From Chitinophaga japonensis (GTDB lineage: Bacteria > Bacteroidota > Bacteroidia > Chitinophagales > Chitinophagaceae): a DNA stretch of 64,000 bases. Shown one piece after another: positions 43,339-51,313 of this stretch (positions are counted from its first letter, which is position 1; every line of letters starts with the position of its first letter). The stretch covers positions 1,248,550 through 1,312,549 of the forward strand of contig NZ_VLLG01000002.1 of NCBI RefSeq assembly GCF_007830125.1, in the 5' to 3' direction. The notes under the pieces were generated by a model. The model was not told the origin of the DNA. It saw only the letters and a list, made by a program, of their open reading frames with translations, and did no database searches. Made by a program: the position numbers and the translations under genes.

Positions 43339-44085
43339 CTACAGCTTTTCAATGCGGGCCATAAACTCCTGCTTGCGGTGCCGGGACACCGGTATGGTGC
43401 TGCCGTCGTTCATAACGATCTCTCCCCCGTCTCCCTTAATGTATTTTTCCATAAAGGAAAGATTGATCAGGTAGCTGTGATGCACCCGGAAAAATCCCTT
43501 GTCCTTCAGCACCGTTTCCACCTCCTTCAATGTGCGGCAAACCAGGGAAGTGGTCTTCTCCGCGTACAGGTGCAGCCGCGTATAAGCGCCCTCTGCCTCG
43601 CAATACAGGATGTCCCGGGGCTGTACCATGCGCAGCCCTTCCATGGTGGGCAGCGCCAGGCGCTCGCCGGCCTGCAGGTGCTCATGCAGGAACACCAGCA
43701 GGTTGTTTACCTTGCTGCCGGTCAACTGCAGTTGCCGGGAAGCAGCCTTTTCCACTGCCCGCAGCAGCTCATCCTTATCCACAGGCTTCAGCAGGTAGTC
43801 CAGCGCACTGTGACGGATAGCCTGGATGGCGTATTGGTCATAAGCGGTGGTAAATATGACGGAAAAGGAGGGATGCTCACAAGCTTCCAGCAGTTCGAAC
43901 CCGTTCATGCCCGGCATTTCCACATCCAGGAACAGCAGCTCCGGGTGATACCTGCCGATGGCCTCCAGTGCTGCCGGGCCATCCGGGCAACTGGCTTCCA
44001 CCACCACCTCCGGGCAATATTTGGTTAATAACAGTTGTAACACATCGCGGCAGTGCTTCTCATCATCCACTATAATAGCTCGCAT
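43339..44085 (-). CDS. LytTR-family response regulator
   Basis: A 248-residue regulator: receiver domain with DDE at 7-9, Asp54 in LLFLDVEMPGMNG and a conserved Lys in YLLKPVDKDEL, then a LytTR DNA-binding domain (about 140-248: EGLRMVQPRDILYCEAEGAY, then GFFRVHHSYLINL). LytTR regulators bind direct-repeat sites with a beta-rich fold. It is 98 bases downstream of a LytS-type kinase on the same strand, its obvious partner. Targets are unknown. Confidence 0.95.
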   Translation of the reverse strand: MRAIIVDDEKHCRDVLQLLLTKYCPEVVVEASCPDGPAALEAIGRYHPELLFLDVEMPGMNGFELLEACEHPSFSVIFTTAYDQYAIQAIRHSALDYLLKPVDKDELLRAVEKAASRQLQLTGSKVNNLLVFLHEHLQAGERLALPTMEGLRMVQPRDILYCEAEGAYTRLHLYAEKTTSLVCRTLKEVETVLKDKGFFRVHHSYLINLSFMEKYIKGDGGEIVMNDGSTIPVSRHRKQEFMARIEKL

Positions 44086-44183
44086 GATGTAATAGTTGTA
44101 TAGTATAGGTTAGTGCTCCCTGATTGTCCCATGAAAATTTACGAAATAAAAATGGATTCGGCGCAATTTGGCCGGGTGGGGGT

Positions 44184-44975
44184 TCAACCTGCCAGCAACT
44201 GGCGGCTGGTAATGTGCCGCATTTTTATGGTTACACGGTTGCCATTGGCCCGGGCGGTTTCATCAAAGAGGTCCTGTTCGGCTATGCTGGCCTGCATATG
44301 GTACTTTTCGCTCATAATGTGCAGGCGCTCTGCAGCAATGGCTACGTTGCGGCTCAACTGGGCGGCGGTGTAGGAGGTGGGGGGCAGTTCATTGCGGGTA
44401 CCGTTGTCTGTTACCTGTATGTACAGGCCGTCCTGGTCCCTGCCGATAAATATCTCCAGTTGCCCCCCGGTTTTCTGGGGGCGCTGCAGGATGCGGTGCC
44501 AGATAGCCTGCTGTACATAGGGCTGTATGATCAGCGGGGGCACCAGGGTAGACTGCTGGATCACGTCCGGGGAAAGGTGCAGGCGGTAGGCAAACTGGGG
44601 CTCAAAGCGCAACTGCTCCAGTTGTATGTACAGTTCCAGCGCTTCCAGGTCGTCTTCCAGGCTTATCCATTCCTTGTTGAAGTTGGCGATCATCAGGCGC
44701 ATGAGCTTGGAAAAGCGGGTCAGGTACAGGGAGGCCATGTCCGTGCTGGTGGTAAGAATGTAATGGTGGATGGCGTTCAGGCTGTTGAAAATAAAATGAG
44801 GGTCCATTTGCGCCTGGAAGGCATGCAGTTCGAGGTTAACCATCGATTGCTGCCTGTTTATTTCCTTGGTGGTAGCCAGCTTTATCCTTTGTTCACGCCG
44901 GAAGAAAAAATAGCAAATAAGCGCCACACTTAATAAAAAGAACAGCCAGTAAGGCCAATCACCCGCTGAAGACAT
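44184..44975 (-). CDS. LytS-type (His_kinase) sensor kinase
   Basis: About 264 residues from ATG 44975; an ATG at 45008 adds 11 residues. One membrane segment lies near the N-terminus (PYWLFFLLSVALICYFFF), then a short linker and the His_kinase domain with QAQMDPHFIFNSLNAIHHY, where the His of DPHF is the phospho-acceptor. ATPase motifs are LIIQPYVQQAIWH, where the usual Glu-Asn is QQ, and a poorly kept glycine box (VTDNGTRNELPP). The ATPase domain is partly divergent, so catalytic activity may be reduced. It pairs with the downstream LytTR regulator. Confidence 0.88.
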   Translation of the reverse strand: MSSAGDWPYWLFFLLSVALICYFFFRREQRIKLATTKEINRQQSMVNLELHAFQAQMDPHFIFNSLNAIHHYILTTSTDMASLYLTRFSKLMRLMIANFNKEWISLEDDLEALELYIQLEQLRFEPQFAYRLHLSPDVIQQSTLVPPLIIQPYVQQAIWHRILQRPQKTGGQLEIFIGRDQDGLYIQVTDNGTRNELPPTSYTAAQLSRNVAIAAERLHIMSEKYHMQASIAEQDLFDETARANGNRVTIKMRHITSRQLLAG

Positions 44976-45131
44976 ATCGTAATGCTGTAACACTGATAAG
45001 GTTTGCAAAAGGATCCGCTGCGTACACTACATACGCTAATTAAATATCCATTAAATCATCCTTAAAGGAAAGTGCTAATTACTACAAGGCAGTATTTATC
45101 GGGCAACCGGAGGGAAAATTGTTGTAAGTGG

Positions 45132-45842
45132 TTATTGGTCGGTAAACTTGTACCCTACTCCCCTTACGGAGTGGAAGTATTTGGAGTTGCGGCTGTCCTC
45201 TTCAAAGTATTTGCGGAAGTTCAGGATAAAGTTGTCGATAGTGCGCGTAGTGGGGTATACATTATAGCCCCATACCACCTGCAGTATCTTTTCCCGGGTC
45301 ACTACCTCGCCCTTGTTCTCTATCAGCAGCTTCAGCAGCATGGTTTCCTTTTTGCTCAGCTCAAAGTGTTTGCCGTCCTTGCCAATGCATTCCTGGGCGG
45401 CAAAGTCGATGGTATTGTTGCCAAAGCGGTACACGTTCGGTACGCTGTCCTTGTCCTGTATGCGCTTGTTCTTTACGATCAGTTTCTCCACCCTCAGCAG
45501 CAGCTCTTCCAGGTTAAAGGGCTTGGTCATATAATCATCCCCGCCCTTTTTCAGCCCCAGCACCCGGTCCGCGCTGCTGTTGCGGGCGCTCAGGAAAAGA
45601 ATGGGCACATCGTTGTTCTGGATGCGGATGTTCTCGCATACCGCGATCCCATCCATTTCAGGCAACATGATGTCCAGTATGATCAGGTCAAAGTATTCGT
45701 TCTTGACGGCTTTCAGGGCCGTAGTGCCGTTGTCCGCAGCGGTTACCTCATAACCTTCCAGCTCCAGGTTCAGCTTTAGGGCCTCCTGGAGGTTCTCCTC
45801 ATCCTCTACCAGTAAAATGGATGCTTTCGTCGCTTCTTTCAT
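45132..45842 (-). CDS. OmpR-family response regulator
   Basis: A 236-residue regulator with receiver residues EDE (13-15), Asp57 in LIILDIMLPEMDG and Lys in DYMTKPFN, and an OmpR winged-helix domain (about 140-236: FELSKKETMLLKLLIENKGE, VVTREKILQVVWG, TTRTIDNFILNFRKYF). It resembles RprY of Bacteroidota. The ATG lies inside an 18-base direct repeat (45837-45854) that recurs 60 bases upstream with a small repeat element between. It is the partner of the kinase at 45975-46994. Confidence 0.95.
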   Translation of the reverse strand: MKEATKASILLVEDEENLQEALKLNLELEGYEVTAADNGTTALKAVKNEYFDLIILDIMLPEMDGIAVCENIRIQNNDVPILFLSARNSSADRVLGLKKGGDDYMTKPFNLEELLLRVEKLIVKNKRIQDKDSVPNVYRFGNNTIDFAAQECIGKDGKHFELSKKETMLLKLLIENKGEVVTREKILQVVWGYNVYPTTRTIDNFILNFRKYFEEDSRNSKYFHSVRGVGYKFTDQ

Positions 45843-45914
45843 TCGTCAAGGTTTGTCTTTTAAAGGCCTCATGGAACCTCGCATTCACATGCTCGGTTTC
45901 ATTCGTCAAGGTTT
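45837..45914. repeat. Small element, GGAACCTCGCATTyACATG core, copy 2
   Basis: TTTCATTCGTCAAGGTTT occurs at 45837-45854 and again, exactly, at 45897-45914. Between the repeats is GTCTTTTAAAGGCC, then TCATGGAACCTCGCATTCAC, then ATGCTCGG, matching copy 1 at 35308-35409 but lacking its hairpin half. The first direct repeat covers the start codon of the downstream regulator. Confidence 0.65.
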
Positions 45915-45920
45915 ATTTAA

Positions 45921-45952
45921 GACTTGTCAGGTTTTAATAAACCTGACAGGTC
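45921..45952. terminator. Strong 14-bp hairpin between kinase and regulator genes
   Basis: GACTTGTCAGGTTT pairs with AAACCTGACAGGTC (one G-T wobble) around TAAT. It follows the kinase stop on the minus strand; a T-run is present only on the plus strand side (CTGCTTTTTTC). It could terminate some kinase transcripts and lower regulator expression, or act as a repeat of the CCTGACAGG class. Confidence 0.55.
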
Positions 45953-45974
45953 CTGCTTTTTTCATCCTGCAAAT

Positions 45975-46994
45975 TTACGCTGTTTGAACGGAATATTGCG
46001 GCCAACTGATCTCGAAGCAGGCGCCGGCGGGTACATGGTCCTTCACCAGGATGGAAGCGCCATGCTGCTCCATGATCTTCCGGGTCAGGAAAAGGCCCAG
46101 TCCTGATCCCTTGGCCTTGCGCGTATTCTCATTGCCAATACGGTAAAACTTCAGGAATACCCGTTCTCTTTCCTCTGGGGGGATGCCGGGACCTTCATCG
46201 GTCACCTGCCATTTCAACTGTTGCCCGGCCTCATACAACCGCACATGAATGGTGGTTTGCCTGGGAGCGTACTTGGCCGCATTCTCCACCAGGTTGCTCA
46301 GCGCCATCTGCAGCATGAACTTGTCGCCCTCCACCCACACATGGGGCATAATGTCGGTGGTAACGGTATGGTTGGGCAGGCGGCCCTGTATTTCCTTTAC
46401 GCCGCTTTCCAGCAGTGCGGACAGGTCCAGCGGCTCGCGGAACAGGCGGTAACGCTGCGTTTCCAACTGGGAGGCCAGCAGGATGTTATTACACAACTGG
46501 TCCAGCCGGTTGGTTTCTTTAATGGTGTTCTCCACCAGCTTTTGCTGCTTTTCTACCTCCAGCCGGTGCTTGCGGATCGTTTCCAGGTTCAGCTTCACGG
46601 CAGCGATGGGCGATTTCAGCTCATGGGTCACCGCCATCATAAAATTCTGCTGCTGCTGGGTAAGCTTCATGTGTTTTCTTACGGCCCGGTATACAAAAAA
46701 GGCGCCCAGCAAAATGATGCCTAAAAAGGTGCCGCCCTCCCCGAAGAACTTGAAGGTGCGCATGCGCTCGTCCCTTTCTATGCGTTGCAGCTCCTGCCGG
46801 TATTCCGCCGGGTGGGTGGCGCGGTCTATGCGCAGGTCCAGGTTCTGCCTTTCAAAATTGTATATCTGGTCGCTTTGCAGGAACAGGAGCACCCCCCACC
46901 ATACCAGGGCCAGTATGGTATACGCCAGCACAAAAAAGTAGATGATCGACACCACTTTCTTATCCTGCATTTTATGGTAGAGGCGCTTTATCAT
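45975..46994 (-). CDS. Sensor histidine kinase (RprX-like)
   Basis: A 339-residue membrane kinase with helices at about 14-38 and 87-103, a short periplasmic loop rich in charged residues, and no HAMP domain. The HisKA motif AVTHELKSPIAAVKLNLETI places the phospho-His at 124. ATPase motifs are LSNLVENAAKYAP, VTDEGPGIPPEE, FLKFYRIG and GSGLGLFLTRKI. It overlaps gldH by one base (TAATG), suggesting co-expression with motility/envelope genes. The partner regulator follows after a hairpin and a small repeat element. Confidence 0.95.
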   Translation of the reverse strand: MIKRLYHKMQDKKVVSIIYFFVLAYTILALVWWGVLLFLQSDQIYNFERQNLDLRIDRATHPAEYRQELQRIERDERMRTFKFFGEGGTFLGIILLGAFFVYRAVRKHMKLTQQQQNFMMAVTHELKSPIAAVKLNLETIRKHRLEVEKQQKLVENTIKETNRLDQLCNNILLASQLETQRYRLFREPLDLSALLESGVKEIQGRLPNHTVTTDIMPHVWVEGDKFMLQMALSNLVENAAKYAPRQTTIHVRLYEAGQQLKWQVTDEGPGIPPEERERVFLKFYRIGNENTRKAKGSGLGLFLTRKIMEQHGASILVKDHVPAGACFEISWPQYSVQTA

Positions 46995-47479
46995 TACCGT
47001 AGTCCTGCTTTCTCTATCCGTAGCCCTACGTTCATCACATAGGGGAGCGGGTTTTGCCGCATATTCTGCTCAAAGGTAAACCGGTAGGTGCCGGGTTTGT
47101 TCAGGATGGCCCTTTCCTGTATGGGTATGCGGTGCTCATAGATATCATCCAGTCCGCTGCCCAGCCATTTGCCGCTGGCATCCGCCAGGGGCAGCTCCAC
47201 CCGGCGGGGATGGCTGGTGCTGTCGCCGGGGAACTGCGTGTCCACCAGCACCCATATATTGCTGTAAGGGTAGGCGTCCGTATGCCGTATGTTCACGTAG
47301 ATGTTATACAGGTAAGCGGTATCTGCCGGCGATACGGTTACTTCAAAAACCGGCTTGTGATCATAGCTCCACCGGTGCCCGGGAATTTCCAGGTTCTTTT
47401 CGTAGGTATCCATTTTAGCGGGCAGGCAGGAGGCCATTAGCAGGCAGCCTGCAGCAATGGCTGCGGCCATTTTGTTCAT
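46994..47479 (-). CDS. gldH: Gliding motility lipoprotein GldH
   Basis: A 161-residue lipoprotein from ATG 47479, giving signal MNKMAAAIAAGCLLMASC (Cys18); the frame is open to 47530 inside yicC. The rest matches GldH: YEKNLEIPGHRWSYDHKPVFEV, then DTAYLYNIYVNIRHTDAYPY, SNIWV, and the ending YVMNVGLRIEKAG. GldH is an outer-membrane-associated lipoprotein needed for gliding and type IX secretion in Flavobacteria. It is also conserved in non-gliding Bacteroidota. It sits between yicC and the RprX-like kinase with tight spacing. Confidence 0.9.
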   Translation of the reverse strand: MNKMAAAIAAGCLLMASCLPAKMDTYEKNLEIPGHRWSYDHKPVFEVTVSPADTAYLYNIYVNIRHTDAYPYSNIWVLVDTQFPGDSTSHPRRVELPLADASGKWLGSGLDDIYEHRIPIQERAILNKPGTYRFTFEQNMRQNPLPYVMNVGLRIEKAGLR

Positions 47480-47486
47480 ATACTTT

Positions 47487-48362
47487 CTATAATACATTGA
47501 GAACTTGTTCTTTGGCCTTCTCCAGTTCATCTTTCATCAGTACTACCCATTGCTGTATGCCGGCATCGTTGGCTTTGGAGCCGGTGGTGTTTATTTCGCG
47601 CCCTACCTCCTGCAGCACAAAGCCCAGCTTCTTGCCTTTGGCCGCCTCGGGCTCGTTCAGGATTTCCTTGAAGTAGCGGCAGTGGTTTTCCAGGCGTACC
47701 AGCTCCTCTGAAATGTCCAGCTTCTCCAGGTAAAAGATCAGCTCCTGCTCCAGCCGGTTCTCATCCACGTTCTCCTTGCCCACGTGCTCGGCCAGCAGTT
47801 GCTCCAGCTTTTGCCGGATCTTGTCCTTGCGGAGGGGGTCCAGCTCCCGTACTTTGATGCAATAGGATTCTATGTTCTCTATCCGTTGCAGCAAGTCGCT
47901 CTCCAGCATGGCGCCTTCATTCTGGCGGTGCACGTCCAGTTCGGCCAGCGCTGTTTTCAACACCTCCTGTACCGCCATCCATTCTTCTTCAGCTATCTGT
48001 TCGGTAGCGGGGGTCACCACTTCCGGCAGTTTCATCAGCACGTTCAGCATATCGTCCTGGGGCAGGTTCAGCTCTTTGGCCAGGGTGGTGATGGACTGGT
48101 AATAGAACCTGGCCAGCTCCGTATTGACCATTACCGGGCGGGTGGCCCCGTTCTGCCGTATGTTAATGGTAGTATCCATGGTGCCGCGGTGAAGCATCTG
48201 CTGCATCTGGGCACGGATATCAAACTCATAAGGCCTTAACAGGGGGGACAGCTTCAGGTTTACCTCGAACTGCTTTCCATTCAGTGATTTGATCTCCACC
48301 GTGATCGTAGTTTCGCCACGCGTAATTTCAGCCCTTCCAAAGCCGGTCATTGATTTCAGCAT
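47487..48362 (-). CDS. YicC family endoribonuclease-like protein
   Basis: A 291-residue YicC homologue. The N-terminal YicC_N region is unmistakable (LKSMTGFGRAEI, then VEIKSLNGKQFEVNLKLSP). The C-terminal DUF1732 has NRLEQELIFYLEKLDISEEL, RLENHCRYFKEIL, GKKLGFVLQEVGREINT and GSKANDAGIQQWVVLMKDELEK. E. coli YicC is an endoribonuclease involved in RNA decay, and the key acidic and Glu/His residues appear present. It heads the yicC-gldH-kinase-regulator unit, 7 bases before gldH. Confidence 0.94.
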   Translation of the reverse strand: MLKSMTGFGRAEITRGETTITVEIKSLNGKQFEVNLKLSPLLRPYEFDIRAQMQQMLHRGTMDTTINIRQNGATRPVMVNTELARFYYQSITTLAKELNLPQDDMLNVLMKLPEVVTPATEQIAEEEWMAVQEVLKTALAELDVHRQNEGAMLESDLLQRIENIESYCIKVRELDPLRKDKIRQKLEQLLAEHVGKENVDENRLEQELIFYLEKLDISEELVRLENHCRYFKEILNEPEAAKGKKLGFVLQEVGREINTTGSKANDAGIQQWVVLMKDELEKAKEQVLNVL

Positions 48363-48446
48363 AATAGATGTTTGTGGGTAACAAACCTAGCTAAATTAGT
48401 GCAAAGGGCAAAGAAAAGTGAATAGCGAGAGGTATTCACCTTTCAC

Positions 48447-49031
48447 TTAAAAAAGCATTCCGTACAGCTCCTCCCGGTTCAGCTCCCGCATGTCGCCCGG
48501 CTGCAGTCCGTCCAGGGTAGTCCCGGCTATACGGTAACGGATAAGTCTCAACGTAGGGTAGCCGGCGGCGGCGGTCATTTTCCGTACCTGCCGGTTCTTG
48601 CCCTCCTGCAGGACCAGCCGGATCCAGGGAGCCGGTATCTGCTGCCGGAAACGGATGGGCGGCACCCGGGGCGGAACGGGCGGCTCCGTATCAAACAAAG
48701 CGGCCCGGCATCGCCTGGTGCGGTAAGGCTTACCGTCCACGGTGATCTGTACGCCTTGTTCCAACTGCGCCAGAGCGGCGTGGGTAATGGCCCCGTCCAC
48801 CTGCACCCAGTACTCCCGCTCATGTGCAAAGCGGGGGTTCAGCAGCCGGTGGTTCAATGCCTTATCATTGGTCAGTATCAGCAGGCCCTCGCTGTCATAA
48901 TCCAGCCGGCCCACCGGGTACACATCCCGCGGTACGGCAAAATGATCGGCCAGGCTGGCCTTGTTGTTTTCCCGGCCAAACTGGCTAAGCACCTGGTAAG
49001 GTTTGTAAATAAGATAATAGCGTAATGACAA
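48447..49031 (-). CDS. RsuA/RluE-type pseudouridine synthase
   Basis: About 194 residues. The catalytic motif is VGRLDYDSEGLLIL (Asp in RLDxDSEG). The N-terminus RYYLIYKPYQVLSQFG, the segment EREYWVQVDG and the C-terminal EGKNRQVRKMTAAAGYPTLRLIR match RluE-like enzymes that modify 23S rRNA. No in-frame ATG exists near the conserved start, so I use TTG 49031 (MSLRYYLIYKPY). A much longer open frame to 49535 is antisense to the divergent regulator and is not part of the gene. Confidence 0.88.
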   Translation of the reverse strand: MSLRYYLIYKPYQVLSQFGRENNKASLADHFAVPRDVYPVGRLDYDSEGLLILTNDKALNHRLLNPRFAHEREYWVQVDGAITHAALAQLEQGVQITVDGKPYRTRRCRAALFDTEPPVPPRVPPIRFRQQIPAPWIRLVLQEGKNRQVRKMTAAAGYPTLRLIRYRIAGTTLDGLQPGDMRELNREELYGMLF

Positions 49032-49042
49032 AGGAACGCGGC

Positions 49043-49074
49043 TTTGGTGAACGCCCTGCAAATTAGTAATTTTG
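49043..49074 (+). promoter_or_regulatory. Promoter of the Crp/Fnr gene
   Basis: TTTG at 49043-49046 and TAATTTTG at 49067-49074 with a 20-base spacer, a near-ideal Bacteroidota promoter. The ATG at 49086 would give a very short leader. Confidence 0.7.
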
Positions 49075-49085
49075 CGGTATTGCCT

Positions 49086-49796
49086 ATGGGTACGCCAGTT
49101 CAACAGATCACGTGTCAACATTGTAAAGCCCGCTTCAGTGCAATCTTCTGCAAAGCGGAGGGGGAAAATCTTGCTGCGCTCGACACAGCGAGAGTATGTT
49201 CCGTTTATAAAAAGGGACAGATCATTTTCCAGGAAGGCGCCCATTCCTTTGGTATCTACTGTGTCAACTCCGGGAAGGTAAAGCTGTCGCACAGCGGCGA
49301 CGACGGCCGTGAGCAGATCATCCGCCTGGTAAAGGCCGGCGACATCATGGGCTATAAGGCGTTGCTGAGCGGGGAGCGCTATACCGCTACCGCTATCGCC
49401 CTGGAAGACGCGCAGGTATGTTTCATTCCCAAGGACCTTTTCCTGGGCGTACTCCAGAAAGATGCGGCCCTTTCCTTTGAAATGATGCGCATCCTCTCCA
49501 GCGAGCTGCGTAAGGCAGAGCTTAAGATCACCCACCTCGCCCAGAAACCGGTAAGGGAACGCCTGGCAGAAACCCTTTTATTCATTCATGAAACCTATGG
49601 ACTGGAAAGCGACGGCCAAACCCTGAACGTGCGTCTTTCCCGCGAAGAAATTGCCAACCTGGTAGGCACCGCTACCGAATCCGCCATCCGTTTGCTCTCC
49701 GAATTCAGGAAGGAAGGCATGATAGAACTGGAAGGCAAAAAGATACGCCTGCTTAATATGGACAGTATCATAAAAACCGCTAACCTGCAGGATTAG
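49086..49796 (+). CDS. Crp/Fnr-family transcription regulator with N-terminal cysteines
   Basis: A 236-residue regulator from ATG 49086. The N-terminus has CQHCKARFSAIFC, an Fnr-like Cys cluster, plus a further Cys in ARVCSVYKKG. The cNMP-binding fold follows (GQIIFQEG, then FGIYCVNSGKVKL), then the Crp helix-turn-helix (LSREEIANLVGTATESAIRL). The cysteines suggest, but do not prove, an oxygen- or redox-responsive Fe-S or thiol switch. Targets are unknown. The promoter is adjacent and the gene is divergent from the pseudouridine synthase. Confidence 0.93.
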   Translation: MGTPVQQITCQHCKARFSAIFCKAEGENLAALDTARVCSVYKKGQIIFQEGAHSFGIYCVNSGKVKLSHSGDDGREQIIRLVKAGDIMGYKALLSGERYTATAIALEDAQVCFIPKDLFLGVLQKDAALSFEMMRILSSELRKAELKITHLAQKPVRERLAETLLFIHETYGLESDGQTLNVRLSREEIANLVGTATESAIRLLSEFRKEGMIELEGKKIRLLNMDSIIKTANLQD

Positions 49797-49956
49797 CAAG
49801 GAAAATCATCTTCTTAACGTATATGCGCCAACGTTATTTCGGTACCTGGTTGCAAATCGCAAAAACCAGTCTTCCGGTTACCGGCGCACCCGCTTTTACA
49901 GGATTTTATAAGCAGCCGGGGTATCCTTGCCGTTTTTTCCCGGAAGCCGGGCGCTC

Positions 49957-50112
49957 ATGGGGCTGAAAAAAGCAAAAAAGGGAGCGGCGCCTGCACTTTG
50001 CACAACGGGTATAACAGTGGTAAAAAACGAAGATAAAGGTATGCCCGATAGCGGTATGAACAAACAGGCATCGGCGGAAACGCTTACCAGCAAAGGAACA
50101 CAGCAGACATAA
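49957..50112 (+). CDS. Possible small protein, function unknown
   Basis: A 51-codon frame MGLKKAKKGAAPALCTTGIT... ending two bases before a hairpin with a T-rich tail. The Lys/Ala/Gly-rich start is low-complexity and no family is recognised. Its position directly before a terminator-like hairpin is the only support; it may not be translated. Confidence 0.25.
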   Translation: MGLKKAKKGAAPALCTTGITVVKNEDKGMPDSGMNKQASAETLTSKGTQQT

Positions 50113-50114
50113 AA

Positions 50115-50144
50115 AAAGTCTGACCGTGTGAACAATCAGACTTT
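50115..50144. terminator. 9-bp hairpin terminator candidate
   Basis: AAAGTCTGA (50115-50123) pairs exactly with TCAGACTTT (50136-50144) around a 12-base loop; A-run before and T-rich (CTTGTT) after. It could terminate the Crp/Fnr transcript or the small frame upstream. Confidence 0.65.
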
Positions 50145-50295
50145 CTTGTTATGTGAATGGGTTAGTAAGTACAGGGAAACAAAATTCCCTACACAATATT
50201 AAAAAGAATTTCATCACAAAAGAAAAATTTTACAAAAAATTTTATTCACACAGGTAAAAAAATGTGGATAAAGAATAGGCATACTTCTTACTTCT

Positions 50296-50303
50296 TATCT
50301 TTG
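50296..50303 (+). promoter_or_regulatory. Candidate -7 box (TATCTTTG) for the LpxD-like gene
   Basis: TATCTTTG matches TAnnTTTG and lies 37 bases before the lpxD-like ATG. The adjoining ATACTTCTTACTTCT is a GGAAGTAAGAAG-family arm in reverse orientation. No clear TTTG was seen at -33. Confidence 0.4.
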
Positions 50304-50340
50304 TCCCACTTTTTACCATCACCCACTAACTCAATTCAAT

Positions 50341-51285
50341 ATGAAGTTTGAAGCACCTGTTGCAGTTACCGAAATAGCCGCTATCATAGGAGCAGCGCTG
50401 GAAGGCAACAGCAAGCTGATGGCCGGCGGCATCAACGAGATCCATAAAGTACGGGAAGGAGACATCTCTTTTGTGGACTTTGAGAAGTACTATGATGCGG
50501 CGCTTAACTCAGCAGCTACCATTATCATCATTAACAGGAAAGTAGCCTGCCCTGAAGGTAAAGCGCTGCTGGTTACCGACGATCCTTTCAGCGCATTTGT
50601 ATCGCTGGTAAAACGCTTCCGCCCCTTTGAGCCGGCAGCCAAACCCATCAGCGATACGGCAGTCATAGGCCCGGACACCATCATACAGCCTAACGTATTC
50701 ATTGGTAATCATGTGCGTATCGGCAACAATTGCATCATCCATCCCAACGTTACTATATACGACCACAGCGTAATAGGCGACAACGTGATCATCCATGCCG
50801 GTACCGTGATAGGCGCCGACGCCTTTTACTTTAAAAGAAGGAAAGAGCGCGACGTGATATACGACAAGCTGGAAAGCTGCGGACGGGTAGTGATCGAAGA
50901 CGATGTAGAGATAGGTGCGGGCTGCACCATCGATAAAGGCGTAAGCGGCGATACCATCATCGGCCAGGGCACCAAGCTGGATAATATGATCCACATCGGG
51001 CACGGTACCGTGATAGGCAGGAACTGCCTCTTTGCTGCACAGGTAGGCATAGGCGGTAAAGCGATCATAGAAGACAATGTGATCCTGTGGGGACAGGTAG
51101 GCGTTTCCAAAGACCTTACCATCGGCAAGGACGCCATTGTGCTGGCGCAGAGTGGCGTGCCCAGCTCACTGGAAGGCAGTAAAACCTACTTCGGCTATCC
51201 TGCGGAAGAGGCCCGCATGAAAAGGAGAGAGCTGGCCTGGATCAAACGTATACCGGAAATATGGGAAAAGATCACGAATAAATAG
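50341..51285 (+). CDS. LpxD-like UDP-3-O-acylglucosamine N-acyltransferase
   Basis: A 314-residue left-handed beta-helix acyltransferase. The N-terminal UDP-binding part (DISFVDFEKYYDAALNSAAT) precedes hexapeptide repeats (VIGPDTIIQPNVFIGNHVRI, then GNNCIIHPNVTIYDHSVIGD) including NMIHIGHGTVIGRN, the likely catalytic His region, as in LpxD. It probably adds the N-linked acyl chain in lipid A synthesis. Many Bacteroidota carry a second LpxD-like gene, so it could be a paralogue with a different role. No other lpx genes are nearby. Confidence 0.88.
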   Translation: MKFEAPVAVTEIAAIIGAALEGNSKLMAGGINEIHKVREGDISFVDFEKYYDAALNSAATIIIINRKVACPEGKALLVTDDPFSAFVSLVKRFRPFEPAAKPISDTAVIGPDTIIQPNVFIGNHVRIGNNCIIHPNVTIYDHSVIGDNVIIHAGTVIGADAFYFKRRKERDVIYDKLESCGRVVIEDDVEIGAGCTIDKGVSGDTIIGQGTKLDNMIHIGHGTVIGRNCLFAAQVGIGGKAIIEDNVILWGQVGVSKDLTIGKDAIVLAQSGVPSSLEGSKTYFGYPAEEARMKRRELAWIKRIPEIWEKITNK

Positions 51286-51313
51286 CCGTTCGCTATTAGC
51301 TAATTTAAGTAAC

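Larger units (their letters stand above)
49797..50340. other. Spacer before lpxD; one weak small frame and a hairpin
   Basis: About 540 bases. It holds a doubtful 51-codon frame (49957-50112), a 9-bp hairpin and, near 50281-50303, a GGAAGTAAGAAG-family arm next to the lpxD promoter. The rest is AT-rich with no convincing gene. Confidence 0.5.

Noticed and set aside
48447..49535. Pseudouridine synthase extended to 362 residues
   Set aside because: The extra N-terminus is antisense to the Crp/Fnr gene and promoter; the family start fits TTG 49031.
49896..50135. Minus-strand hydrophobic 79-codon frame
   Set aside because: Its start lies inside a terminator-like hairpin and it has no family features.
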